From assembly GCA_049289295.1 (NCBI GenBank), contig JBATLL010000099.1, forward strand, positions 1 through 64,000: a stretch of DNA of 64,000 bases, written 5' to 3'. Source of the DNA: BOKV01 sp049289295. Lineage in GTDB: Bacteria > Pseudomonadota > Alphaproteobacteria > Rhizobiales > Rhizobiaceae. Positions 8,103-16,352 of the stretch are shown piece after piece (the stretch's first letter is position 1; each line of letters begins with the position of its first letter). Made by a program: the position numbers and the translations under genes. The notes under the pieces are model-generated. The model ran no database searches, was not told the origin of the DNA, and saw only the letters and a program-made list of their open reading frames with translations.

Positions 8103-8522
8103 TCATTTTCGCGTCAGCGCTACGTGGCATCGCTGGATGACCTCTTCGGTACTGGGCGTCAGCTGGAGTTGGCTCAACTGGTCCAGTCGCACCCATTGCA
8201 CGCCGTCGGCATCATCGCCTGCCATCGCTTCGCCTGCGGCCGAAAAACCGGCATGCACCGCAAGCACGAAATGGGCGGCGACCTTGCCGGAATCGTCGCG
8301 GCGGATCGGTTCGACGATTTCCACGAACATCAGCTGGCTGGCGGTGAGACCGGTTTCCTCCCGCAATTCGCGCTGTGCTGCCTCGCCAACGGTTTCCCCG
8401 GCATTCTGCGCTCCACCCGGCAAGGACCACACACCCCTGAACGGCTCCTTGCCGCGTTGGATCAGCAGCACGCTTGCACCGCGAAACAGTGCGACCGACA
8501 CACCGGTTTTCGGCCAGGACAT
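8103..8522 (-). CDS. Nudix hydrolase (MutT/ADP-ribose pyrophosphatase-like)
   Basis: 139 residues. A complete Nudix box occupies residues 37-59: G-x5-E-x7-R-E-L-x-E-E-x-G-L (GETVGEAAQRELREETGL), with all metal-binding glutamates. Such enzymes hydrolyse nucleoside diphosphates linked to another moiety; the substrate is not deducible. The ATG at 8522 is set by a strong Shine-Dalgarno (TGGAGGT, 7 nt spacing) rather than by the longer frame. Divergent from the SRAP gene, with only 47 bp between the two start codons. Confidence 0.85.
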   Translation of the reverse strand: MSWPKTGVSVALFRGASVLLIQRGKEPFRGVWSLPGGAQNAGETVGEAAQRELREETGLTASQLMFVEIVEPIRRDDSGKVAAHFVLAVHAGFSAAGEAMAGDDADGVQWVRLDQLSQLQLTPSTEEVIQRCHVALTRK

Positions 8523-8569
8523 GGACGCACCTCCACGGAGCAGATAAATAAATCCAAACGGAGGTGCAT

Positions 8570-9355
8570 ATGTGCGGCAGGTTTTCACTCACGGCAAGCC
8601 CGCAGGAAGTCGCTGACCTTCTGGGACTTGAGGAACTCGAGGATTTCCCGCCCCGTTACAATATCGCGCCCACACAACCGGTGCTGATGGCGCATGATGG
8701 TCCTGCAGGCAAACGCGAGGCGGTTCTGGTGCGCTGGGGGCTGGTACCATCCTGGGTGAAGGACCCGGCCGATTTCACGCTTCTCATCAATGCACGCTCC
8801 GAGACCGCGGCGACAAAACCATCCTTTCGCAATGCCATGCGCCACCGTCGCACGCTGATACCGGCTTCCGGCTTTTATGAATGGCACCGTCCGACGGACA
8901 GGTCCCTCCCGCGCCAAGCCTACTGGATCCGGCCCCGAAACGGGGGAATCACCGTCTTCGGCGGATTGATGGAGACCTGGTCGTCGAAGGACGGTAGTGA
9001 AATCGATTCCGGCGCCATTCTGACTACCGCAGCAAACAGGACCATTGGCGCAATTCACGACCGTATGCCGGTCGTCATCCAGCCGGAAGATTTCGAGCGC
9101 TGGCTGGATTGCAGGACGCTTGAACCGCGCGACGTGGAAGACTTGCTGAAAGCAGCACCAGAGGATTATTTCGAAGCCATTCCGGTAAGCGACAGGGTCA
9201 ACAAGGTTGCCAATTCCGGCCCTGAAATCCAGTTGCGCGTCGATCCGGACCATTCACCTCCAGCCAGGGCCCCTTCAGCCAGGGCGGCAAAAGCTGACAA
9301 GGCAGGCAAGACCGGCCAGCAGGAACCCTCATCCGATCAATTGAAACTGTTCTGA
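8570..9355 (+). CDS. SRAP-domain abasic-site protein (YedK/HMCES family)
   Basis: 261 residues. The SRAP domain begins at the very N-terminus with MCGRF, so removal of Met exposes catalytic Cys2, which forms a thiazolidine cross-link with abasic sites in single-stranded DNA. Other family elements: RYNIAPTQPV (about 29-38), RWGLVPSW, INARSETAATKPSFR, the RTLIPASGFYEW block (about 98-109), and H of AIHDRMPVV near 165. The start at 8570 is chosen because it puts Cys at position 2 and has GGAGG five nucleotides upstream. The last 40 residues are a low-complexity basic tail (ARAAKADKAGKTG). Protects abasic sites at replication forks; acts on DNA in the cytoplasm. Confidence 0.9.
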   Translation: MCGRFSLTASPQEVADLLGLEELEDFPPRYNIAPTQPVLMAHDGPAGKREAVLVRWGLVPSWVKDPADFTLLINARSETAATKPSFRNAMRHRRTLIPASGFYEWHRPTDRSLPRQAYWIRPRNGGITVFGGLMETWSSKDGSEIDSGAILTTAANRTIGAIHDRMPVVIQPEDFERWLDCRTLEPRDVEDLLKAAPEDYFEAIPVSDRVNKVANSGPEIQLRVDPDHSPPARAPSARAAKADKAGKTGQQEPSSDQLKLF

Positions 9356-9362
9356 TCATTTC

Positions 9363-9983
9363 ATGCCAACATTGCTAACGACCGCCGCTTCCGGCTTTTT
9401 TCTCGGAGCATCCCTGATTATTGCAATCGGCGCGCAAAATGCCTTCATCCTGCGCATGGGCCTTGCGCGAACGCATGTCTTCTGGCTCTGCCTGACCTGC
9501 TCGCTGGCCGACGCCCTGCTGATCGCGCTGGGCGTGGCCGGCACCGGCGCGCTCGTCTCGTCCAGTCCGGCAATCCTGAAGGCGGTTGCGCTTGGCGGGG
9601 CCTTGTTCCTTGGTGCCTATGCCGTGCTATCGGCGCGAAGGGCCTTGACACCGCAAGTCCTGGAACTCACCCGAAAGCCGCAACCGGATCTCCGGCGTGC
9701 ACTGGCAACCTGCCTGGCACTCACCTTTCTCAATCCGCATGTCTATCTCGACACGGTGGTGCTGGTCGGTGCCTATTCGGCACGATATCCGGGCAATGCG
9801 AAACTCGCCTTCGCGCTGGGCGCGATGGTTGCTTCCTTTGCCTGGTTTTTTTCGCTTGGCTACGGTGCACGACTTCTGGCGCCGATATTCACCAGGCCGA
9901 TGGCCTGGCGAATACTTGATCTGGCGATCGCCGTGGTAATGGCGACTCTGGCCTTATCCCTGCTGGGAGAAGTCATCGCGTGA
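9363..9983 (+). CDS. LysE/ArgO-type basic amino acid exporter
   Basis: 206 residues with about six membrane segments. The family signature is clear: GASLIIAIGAQNAFILRMGL at about 15-34 and LTFLNPHVYLDT at about 122-133, both diagnostic of the LysE/ArgO branch. These inner-membrane proteins export lysine, arginine or toxic analogues such as canavanine. It begins 7 bp after the SRAP stop and may be co-transcribed with it. The 3' end overlaps a small convergent minus-strand frame by 30 bp. A LysG/ArgP regulator is not adjacent, so control is unknown. Confidence 0.85.
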   Translation: MPTLLTTAASGFFLGASLIIAIGAQNAFILRMGLARTHVFWLCLTCSLADALLIALGVAGTGALVSSSPAILKAVALGGALFLGAYAVLSARRALTPQVLELTRKPQPDLRRALATCLALTFLNPHVYLDTVVLVGAYSARYPGNAKLAFALGAMVASFAWFFSLGYGARLLAPIFTRPMAWRILDLAIAVVMATLALSLLGEVIA

Positions 9984-10163
9984 GGCGATTTCGGCCATCC
10001 AGCCGAACTGGGTGTTCTGGCGGGCGCTGTGGCCGGCCTGCTGCTGGGTGGCAGACTTGGCTGCTGCCACTGCCGGAATGCCGATCTGGCGATAACGATT
10101 GCGAAGTCTTGCCTCAAATTCCGCATCCTGCCGCGAGCGGAAGCCGTTCTGATTGGTCGACAT
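9954..10163 (-). CDS. Small conserved-looking protein (69 residues)
   Basis: 69 residues from ATG 10163, basic and helical (RQDAEFEARLRNRYRQIGIP followed by AVAAA). The RYRQIGIPAVAAA element resembles short uncharacterised proteins I associate with Rhizobiales. Its last 10 codons overlap the lysE gene on the other strand. Shine-Dalgarno is weak (GGGATA). It could be a chance frame; function unknown. Confidence 0.4.
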   Translation of the reverse strand: MSTNQNGFRSRQDAEFEARLRNRYRQIGIPAVAAAKSATQQQAGHSARQNTQFGWMAEIASRDDFSQQG

Positions 10164-10552
10164 TTTTCTATCCCGTGAATGATGTGACGGCACATTTGCT
10201 GCGCCGTTCCCCGACAGATTCGCAAATTGCGACCAATCTGGGCAAATCTGGGGCGATGGCAGGCGATATCGCAGCTGTTTTGGCATGACAGGCATGCAAC
10301 TGGTGCAAGGCTGGCGAGGCGGACTGCCGCTGCGGATCGTGCCCTTGACGATCCGGTTGACGCCGCCAGGCATTCCGGCGATAAGTCCGCCATGAACACG
10401 GTCAACGCCGCGTCGCGCGGCTGCTGCATTACTGGCATTATCATCGACTAGCAATCTGCTGGTCCGGCCGTTCATTTCCTTAAAGAAGCGAAAGATCGAA
10501 CGTCCCGGCCAGCCGGAGGCGAAATGGATGCGCTTTCGCACGGGGGAAGGAC
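10164..10552. other. Intergenic region upstream of cysS
   Basis: About 390 bp with no supported gene on either strand and no tRNA-like folding visible. It presumably holds the promoter of cysS; the only clear signal is the cysS Shine-Dalgarno (GGGGGAAGGAC) just before 10553. Confidence 0.5.
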
Positions 10553-12004
10553 ATGACTGATCTCAGGCTCTACAATACGCTGACACGCGAAAAGGAGACT
10601 TTCCGGCCGATCGACCCGGCAAATGTCCGCATGTATGTCTGCGGGCCGACCGTCTATGATTTCGCCCATATCGGCAATGCGCGCCCGGTGATCGTGTTTG
10701 ACGTGCTGTTCCGGCTGCTGCGCCATCTTTATGGCCAGGATCACGTAACCTATGTCCGCAACATCACCGACGTGGACGACAAGATCAATGCACGTGCGCT
10801 GCGCGATTTTGGCGACAGGATCGCCTCCGGCGAAATGAGCCTCAACGAGGCGATCCGCGAGGTGACGGAAAAAACCGCAAACCAGTACCATGCCGATGTG
10901 AAGGCGCTCGGTTGCCTGGAACCTACCCATGAGCCCCGCGCCACCGAACATATCGAGGGCATGGTCGCGATGATCCAGACGCTCATCGACAAGGGTCATG
11001 CCTATGTTGCCAGCGGCAGCGAGGGCAGGGAGGTGCTATTCGATGTTGCCGCCATGCCCGAATATGGCCGCCTCTCCAACCGCAGGCTGGAGGACCAGCA
11101 GGCAGGCGCGCGCATTGCCGTCGAGGCGCACAAGAAGAACCCGGCAGACTTCGTCCTGTGGAAGGAATCCTCGGCAAGCGAGCCCGGCTGGGAAGGGCAT
11201 TTCACTGCCAATGGGGAAACCGTTCATATTCACGGACGCCCCGGCTGGCACATCGAATGCTCGGTCATGTCCAAGGCGCATCTGGGCGAGACCTTCGACA
11301 TTCATGGCGGCGGGCTGGACCTGATCTTCCCCCATCATGAAAACGAGATCGCTCAATCCTGCTGCGCCCACGGCACGAAGCGCATGGCCAATGTGTGGAT
11401 GCACAATGGCTATCTGCAGGTCGAGGGAAAGAAGATGTCGAAGTCCGATGGCAACTTCGTGACGATCCATGATCTGCTGCATACGGAAAAATTCGGCAGG
11501 CGTATGTGGCCCGGCGAAGTGCTGCGCCTTGCCATGCTCATGACGCATTATCGCGAGCCGATCGATTTCAGCGTCAAGCGGCTGGAGGAGGCGGCGAATA
11601 TCATCGAAAAATGGCGTAAGGCTGATATCGATCCAGAGACGCGGTTCGAACTGTCTTCCGAGGATGCCATGGAAGCTCTTGATATTATTTCAGATGATTT
11701 AAACACGCCTCGGCTGATTTCTTGGGTGTCGCAAATGATAAATAAGCTGGATTCGAGGACCTCGAAAGGTGCTTACGCGTTTGCGCGGGATGTTCTTGGC
11801 GTACGTCTCTCAATCATAGAAAAAATTAAGCTCTCCTCTTCGGTTGAAGATGATATTCAAAGGCGCCTTGCCCTCATCGCCGAAAAGAACTGGGCAGAAG
11901 CAGATCGCATTCGCGATGAGCTTCTTGCGCAGGGAATCCAGCTGAAGGACGGCAAGGACCCAGAAACCGGCGAACGCATCACGACCTGGGAAGTGAAGCG
12001 ATGA
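10553..12004 (+). CDS. cysS: Cysteine-tRNA ligase
   Basis: 483 residues, class I synthetase. The zinc-binding Cys is in MYVCGPTVYD (about residue 30), the HIGH-type motif is FAHIGNARP, further zinc ligands lie in GWHIECSVMS and HHENEIAQSC, and the KMSKSDGN loop is at about 293-300. Charges tRNA-Cys with cysteine. The stop overlaps the next gene as ATGA. One oddity: about 11655-11875, encoding the C-terminal DALR/anticodon-binding region, is much richer in A+T and in codons such as ATA, TTA and ATT than the flanking gene, as if this segment came from another source by recombination. The catalytic core appears intact. Confidence 0.95.
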   Translation: MTDLRLYNTLTREKETFRPIDPANVRMYVCGPTVYDFAHIGNARPVIVFDVLFRLLRHLYGQDHVTYVRNITDVDDKINARALRDFGDRIASGEMSLNEAIREVTEKTANQYHADVKALGCLEPTHEPRATEHIEGMVAMIQTLIDKGHAYVASGSEGREVLFDVAAMPEYGRLSNRRLEDQQAGARIAVEAHKKNPADFVLWKESSASEPGWEGHFTANGETVHIHGRPGWHIECSVMSKAHLGETFDIHGGGLDLIFPHHENEIAQSCCAHGTKRMANVWMHNGYLQVEGKKMSKSDGNFVTIHDLLHTEKFGRRMWPGEVLRLAMLMTHYREPIDFSVKRLEEAANIIEKWRKADIDPETRFELSSEDAMEALDIISDDLNTPRLISWVSQMINKLDSRTSKGAYAFARDVLGVRLSIIEKIKLSSSVEDDIQRRLALIAEKNWAEADRIRDELLAQGIQLKDGKDPETGERITTWEVKR

Positions 12005-12477
12005 GCGCGGAAATGACCTTTTCGGGTGGATGCCAGTGTGGCGCCATTCGCTTTCGCCTCAAGGGCCAGCCAAGGGACGTTTCCATCTGCCATTGCCGCA
12101 TGTGCCAGAAAGCGTTCGGCAATTTCTATGCGCCGCTTGTCAGCACGCGCGGACGCGAGTTCGAGTGGACACGTGGCGAGCCGAAACGCTGGCGCTCGTC
12201 CAATCACGTGCTGCGCGGCTTTTGCGAAAGTTGCGGCACCCCGCTCACCTATGAGGCGGAGGATGGTCTGGCTGTCGCCCTCGGTGCTTTCGATGATCCG
12301 GCAAGCCTCAAGCCGATTGTTGCCTATGGCTCGGAAGGAAAGATCGGCTCGGTGGATGAAATGGCGAACCTGCCCGAGCGCCACACGATGGACGACATTG
12401 CCAGCGCGCCGTTTCTGGCGACCATCGAGAACTACCAGCATCCCGATCATGACACCGATGAATGGCCAGCAGCATGA
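12001..12477 (+). CDS. GFA (CENP-V) family zinc protein
   Basis: 158 residues. The paired zinc-site cysteines of the GFA fold are present: C11-x-C13 (GGCQCGAIRF), C30-x-C32-x2-C35 (ICHCRMC) and C75-x2-C78 (FCESCGTPL). The family is named for glutathione-dependent formaldehyde-activating enzyme but most members are uncharacterised. It overlaps both neighbours through ATGA junctions (cysS upstream, a 40-residue membrane protein downstream), so translation is coupled to cysS. No sign that it takes part in tRNA charging. Confidence 0.88.
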   Translation: MSAEMTFSGGCQCGAIRFRLKGQPRDVSICHCRMCQKAFGNFYAPLVSTRGREFEWTRGEPKRWRSSNHVLRGFCESCGTPLTYEAEDGLAVALGAFDDPASLKPIVAYGSEGKIGSVDEMANLPERHTMDDIASAPFLATIENYQHPDHDTDEWPAA

Positions 12478-12596
12478 GCGAAAACGAACCGCAGGTCGGC
12501 ATGCCGAAATGGCTTCTTTACGGCCTGATCGCCAAGGGCGTTCTCGTCGTTTGCATTGTGTTAGCCGTCCTGTGGTACGCGGGTATCCTCGGGTAG
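12474..12596 (+). CDS. 40-residue single-pass membrane protein
   Basis: A 40-codon frame starts with an ATG that overlaps the GFA stop (ATGA) and ends at TAG 12594-12596, 7 bp before cimA. The protein has a short polar start (MSENEPQVGMPKW) and one hydrophobic helix (about 14-38, LLYGLIAKGVLVVCIVLAVL). The tight stop/start overlap and protein-like composition argue that it is real; it is too short for usual gene callers. Function unknown. Confidence 0.6.
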   Translation: MSENEPQVGMPKWLLYGLIAKGVLVVCIVLAVLWYAGILG

Positions 12597-12603
12597 GGAT
12601 CGT

Positions 12604-14196
12604 ATGAGTATGGAACGCATCTATCTTTTCGACACGACATTGCGCGACGGCCAGCAGACGCCCGGCGTCGACTTTTCGGTTGCCGACAAGATCACCATTG
12701 CGCAGATGCTCGATGATCTGGGCGTCGACTATGTTGAAGGCGGCTATCCCGGCGCCAATCCTACCGACACGGAGTTCTTTTCGCGCAAACGCACATCACG
12801 TGCGGGCTTTGTCGGCTTCGGCATGACCCGCCGTCCCGGGGTTTCCGCCTCTAACGATCCGGGCCTGGCCGCACTGCACCAGTCCGCAGCCGATGCCATC
12901 TGCTATGTCGCCAAGAGCTGGGACTATCATGTGCGCGTGGCGCTGGGCACGACCAACGCGGAAAACCTCGCCTGCATAGCCGATTCCGTTGCCGCAACGC
13001 TGGGGAATGGCCGCGAGGCCTTGGTCGACTGCGAGCACTTTTTCGATGGCTACAAGGCAAACCCCGACTATGCTCTTTCGTGCGCGCGTACGGCCTGGGA
13101 AGCAGGCGCACGCTGGATTGTGCTGTGCGATACCAATGGCGGCACCCAGCCAGGGGAAGTGGCGCGCATCGTTGAAGCCGTCATCGCTTTCGGCATTCCC
13201 GGCGATCGGCTTGGCATTCACGCCCATGACGATACTGGGCAGGCGGTGGCGAATTCGCTCGCTGCCGTCGAAGCTGGCGTGCGTCAGATACAGGGCACGC
13301 TGAACGGCATTGGAGAGCGGTGCGGCAACGCCAATCTCGTCTCGATCATACCGACACTCGCCCTGAAGCCGCACTTCTCCACGCGCTTCGAGACCGGTGT
13401 TCCCGCAGCCAGGCTCGCCGACCTTACCCGCATGTCGCACAAGTTCGACGAACTGGTGAACCGCGCGCCTGACCACCAGGCGCCCTATGTCGGCCAGTCC
13501 GCCTTTGCCACCAAGGCCGGTATCCATGCGTCCGCGATCCTGAAGGAGCCGCAGACTTATGAACATGTGCCGCCCGACTCGGTCGGCAACCGGCGGCGCG
13601 TGATGGTGTCGGATCAGGGCGGCAAGTCGAATTTCATCACCGAACTGACACGGCGCGGCATCGAGGTCGGCAAGGATGATCCACGCCTCGACCGGCTGAT
13701 CACAATCGTCAAGGAACGTGAGGCGCAGGGTTGGGCCTATGAAGCTGCCGAGGCGAGTTTCGAATTGCTCGCCCGCCGCACGCTGGGTGAAATCCCGGAA
13801 TATTTCGAGGTCGAAAGTTATCACACGACTGTCGAACGCCGTTTCAACGCGCGCGGCGAACTGGTCACCCAGTCCGAAGCGGTCGTCAAGGTTGTGATCG
13901 AAGGCTCCCGCCTGATGTCGGTCGCGGAAGGCAATGGTCCCGTCAATGCGCTCGACCAGGCTCTGCGCAAGGACCTCGGCAAGTATCAGGACCTCATCAC
14001 CGATCTCGAACTGACCGACTACAAGGTGCGTATTCTCAATGGCGGTACGGAAGCCGTGACCCGCGTCCTGATTGAATCGATGGATTCGGCGGGCGAACGC
14101 TGGACCACGATAGGCGTGTCAGCAAACATCATCGACGCCTCGTTTCAGGCGCTGATGGATTCGATCCGCTACAAGCTGATGCGCGCTCAGGCCTGA
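12604..14196 (+). CDS. cimA: (R)-citramalate synthase
   Basis: 530 residues of the alpha-isopropylmalate/homocitrate synthase family. The N-terminal TIM barrel shows LFDTTLRDGQQTPGVDFS (about 8-25), the EGGYPGANPTD substrate region and the metal ligands in HAHDDTGQAVANS (about 206-218). The C-terminal LeuA dimer domain (about 395-525) carries the allosteric region. The length and the EGGYPGANP form fit CimA (pyruvate + acetyl-CoA to citramalate, threonine-independent isoleucine route) rather than LeuA. Start ATG 12604 (ATG 12610 is in frame). The 3' end overlaps the convergent GST gene by 10 bp. Part of the cysS-GFA-small protein run. Confidence 0.88.
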   Translation: MSMERIYLFDTTLRDGQQTPGVDFSVADKITIAQMLDDLGVDYVEGGYPGANPTDTEFFSRKRTSRAGFVGFGMTRRPGVSASNDPGLAALHQSAADAICYVAKSWDYHVRVALGTTNAENLACIADSVAATLGNGREALVDCEHFFDGYKANPDYALSCARTAWEAGARWIVLCDTNGGTQPGEVARIVEAVIAFGIPGDRLGIHAHDDTGQAVANSLAAVEAGVRQIQGTLNGIGERCGNANLVSIIPTLALKPHFSTRFETGVPAARLADLTRMSHKFDELVNRAPDHQAPYVGQSAFATKAGIHASAILKEPQTYEHVPPDSVGNRRRVMVSDQGGKSNFITELTRRGIEVGKDDPRLDRLITIVKEREAQGWAYEAAEASFELLARRTLGEIPEYFEVESYHTTVERRFNARGELVTQSEAVVKVVIEGSRLMSVAEGNGPVNALDQALRKDLGKYQDLITDLELTDYKVRILNGGTEAVTRVLIESMDSAGERWTTIGVSANIIDASFQALMDSIRYKLMRAQA

Positions 14197-14948
14197 GCCT
14201 TTCCCTTGCCTTCCTCCGGAAACCACTCCTTCTCCATGCGTGCGAGATAGGCGGTTAGATTGGCATGGCCCTGTATCTGCCCGATATGCGGCGTGTCGAA
14301 TTGCGGGCAGGCCATGCTGGACAGGAAAGCGTAGGCTGTCGCGTCAGTTCCACAAACCCGTTTGCCCAGAATATAGGGATTTTGCCCGAGAATGTTGGCA
14401 AGGGCATCGATCGCTAGCTTTCCCAGATATTGCCGCCCTTCACCATCGTGGCGACCGATCCCGTGAACCTTCACATTCCTGCGCACGCTCCGCAGCACAA
14501 GGGATCGCACGATGGGACGGATCAGGGCTGGCACACTGTCGAAGAACCGGATCGGCCCACGTTGGAAATTGTCGCCATCCAGCCACCGCGAATGGATGTT
14601 GAGCCAATAGACATGGTCCTCGAGCAACCGCTCGATGGCCAATCCGATGCCCTGTTCCCGCTCGCCATAACCGCCAGAAAAGTTGATGCCGTGCTTTTCT
14701 TCCAGATGGCGCTTGATGAACGCGCTATCGGGAACGATCAGGCCGTCATCGTCGATCCACGGGATCTTTCCCTTCGGGGCCTTGCGGATATCGGCCCTGG
14801 CAAGCTGGTATTGGAGGCCGGAAAGTTTCAGCAGCATTTCGGTCTTTATTGCAAAGGGACTTGCATGCGGCAGGCCGAACATCGGCCCTGTTCCATATAG
14901 CGTGATCATCTTCTGTGTTCCCGGTGTTTGATTTGCATCTGATAGCAT
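14187..14948 (-). CDS. Glutathione S-transferase family protein (metaxin/Faxc-like)
   Basis: 253 residues. A thioredoxin-fold N-terminal domain begins at residue 14 (ITLYGTGPMFGLPHASPF), with KIPWIDDDGLIVPDSAFI as the cis-Pro and substrate-side segment; the helical C-terminal domain includes KLAIDALANILGQNPYILG and TDATAYAFLSSM. This form is closer to the Faxc/metaxin-like GST subgroup than to classical beta GSTs; no activity can be assigned. Start 14948 is supported by AGGAGG three to four bases upstream; ATG 14909 would remove a 13-residue leader. Confidence 0.8.
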   Translation of the reverse strand: MLSDANQTPGTQKMITLYGTGPMFGLPHASPFAIKTEMLLKLSGLQYQLARADIRKAPKGKIPWIDDDGLIVPDSAFIKRHLEEKHGINFSGGYGEREQGIGLAIERLLEDHVYWLNIHSRWLDGDNFQRGPIRFFDSVPALIRPIVRSLVLRSVRRNVKVHGIGRHDGEGRQYLGKLAIDALANILGQNPYILGKRVCGTDATAYAFLSSMACPQFDTPHIGQIQGHANLTAYLARMEKEWFPEEGKGKAQA

Positions 14949-15037
14949 GATCCTCCTGACAGAGCAGTGTTAGCAGCAGCGGGCCATTGCGAAAAATTGC
15001 GCTGGTAAGTTCTGGTGATCCGTATAATCAAGGCGGA

Positions 15038-15964
15038 ATGACCAAGCCGACAGCATCCCACAATCCTTCCATCAAGGCCGCAACCGAAACCGGCGACACC
15101 CGCAACGGCTTCAAGCTGGCCCTGCTCGTCTATTTTCTGTGGGGGTTCCTGCCATTCTATATGAAGGCCGTCGCCCACATTCCGACGATGGAAGTGCTGA
15201 TGCACCGGATCGTGTGGTCTGTGCCGATAGCAGGGGTGCTCCTGTGGTGGCTTGGTCGCACGGATGACATACGTCGAGCGATCCGCGAGCCGAGAACCCT
15301 GGCGCAGGCCGCGATGACAGCATCGATCATCGCCATCAACTGGTTCGTCTATGTCTGGTCGATTGCCAACGGGCGGGCGCTTGAAACCGCGCTGGGCTAT
15401 TACATCAATCCGCTCTTTTCCGTGTTTCTTGGCGCCGTCATCCTGGGCGAAAAGCTTGACCGCACAAAGATGCTGGCCATTGCACTGGCCACTTCTGCGG
15501 TGATCATACTTTCAGTCATGTCAGGTGGTGTGCCATGGGTCTCCATCGTGCTGACGGTGACCTGGGGCTTCTATGCACTCTTCAAGCGCACCCTTCCGGT
15601 TGGTCCCGCTCAGGGCTTCTTCCTGGAAACGGCGATACTCTTCATTCCAGCCGCCTCCTATCTGGTCTGGCAGGCAGCAAAGGGCCAGTCGCTCTTCCTG
15701 TATGGCGGTGCCATCGATTCCATGCTGTTGACCCTGGCAGGTGTCGTTACTGCCGTGCCGCTGATCATCTATGCCTATGCGGCCAAGGGGCTGAAACTGT
15801 CGACCATCGGCATCATGCAGTACATCGCGCCATCCATGATTTTCGTGATTGCGGTGTTCATATTCAACGAGCCGTTCGACAGTGTTCGCCTGCTCGCTTT
15901 CGTGCTGATCTGGTGCGCGCTTGCAATCTATTCCTGGAGCCTCTTTTCCGGGCGCAAACGATAG
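15038..15964 (+). CDS. rarD: RarD-type EamA transporter (DMT superfamily)
   Basis: 308 residues with about ten membrane segments in two EamA halves. Family features: LVYFLWGFLPFYMKAV (about 30-45), LMHRIVWSVP, NWFVYVWSIANGRALETALGYYINPLFSV (split here as NWFVYVWSIANGR and ETALGYYINPL), and LFKRTLPVGP. RarD was named for chloramphenicol resistance, but the natural substrate is unknown. ATG 15038 is chosen over upstream frames because the first 25 residues are polar and the preceding frame lacks signals. Transcribed away from the GST gene. Confidence 0.85.
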   Translation: MTKPTASHNPSIKAATETGDTRNGFKLALLVYFLWGFLPFYMKAVAHIPTMEVLMHRIVWSVPIAGVLLWWLGRTDDIRRAIREPRTLAQAAMTASIIAINWFVYVWSIANGRALETALGYYINPLFSVFLGAVILGEKLDRTKMLAIALATSAVIILSVMSGGVPWVSIVLTVTWGFYALFKRTLPVGPAQGFFLETAILFIPAASYLVWQAAKGQSLFLYGGAIDSMLLTLAGVVTAVPLIIYAYAAKGLKLSTIGIMQYIAPSMIFVIAVFIFNEPFDSVRLLAFVLIWCALAIYSWSLFSGRKR

Positions 15965-15974
15965 GCCGGCTCAG

Positions 15975-16352
15975 TTATTGATCGGCAGGAAGCCGGACTT
16001 CAACGCCGACCGAGCCGTACCACTCGGCCACATCGAATATGTCCTGGTCCGAAAGCCTCGACGCAACGTCCGTCATGACATCGCTTGGTCGTTCGCCGCT
16101 TCTGAACTGGAAAAGCTGGATCCGCATATACTTTCTGTTCTGGCCGGAAAGGTTGGGCGCGTCCTCCGTCAGCCGTTGCCCATCCACGCCATGGCATTGC
16201 TTGCACTGGCTTTCGGCAATCGCCTTGCCCGCAGCACCATCGCCTGATGCCTGGGCTGGAACCCCGCCAAGCAACAGGGCGATGGCGGCGAGGCTAGAGG
16301 TTCGCAATGGTCTCTTCCTCGCCTTCGGGATCGCGAACCATGCGCGCGGCAT
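15975..16352 (-). CDS. Small periplasmic class I cytochrome c
   Basis: 125 residues. Signal peptide (about 16-36, SLAAIALLLGGVPAQA), then one haem-attachment motif CKQCH (about 50-54) and GQRLTEDAPNLSGQNRKYM with a candidate distal Met. A single-haem cytochrome c, probably an electron shuttle. With ATG 16352 it overlaps the LOG gene upstream by 59 bp; TTG 16307, with GAGGAAGAG just ahead, would shorten the overlap and still keep the signal peptide. It is likely co-transcribed with the LOG gene. Confidence 0.8.
   Translation of the reverse strand: MPRAWFAIPKARKRPLRTSSLAAIALLLGGVPAQASGDGAAGKAIAESQCKQCHGVDGQRLTEDAPNLSGQNRKYMRIQLFQFRSGERPSDVMTDVASRLSDQDIFDVAEWYGSVGVEVRLPADQ

Noticed and set aside
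12796..13824. 342-codon minus-strand frame opposite cimA
   Set aside because: cimA motifs are intact in the plus frame; the antisense product has no recognisable features.
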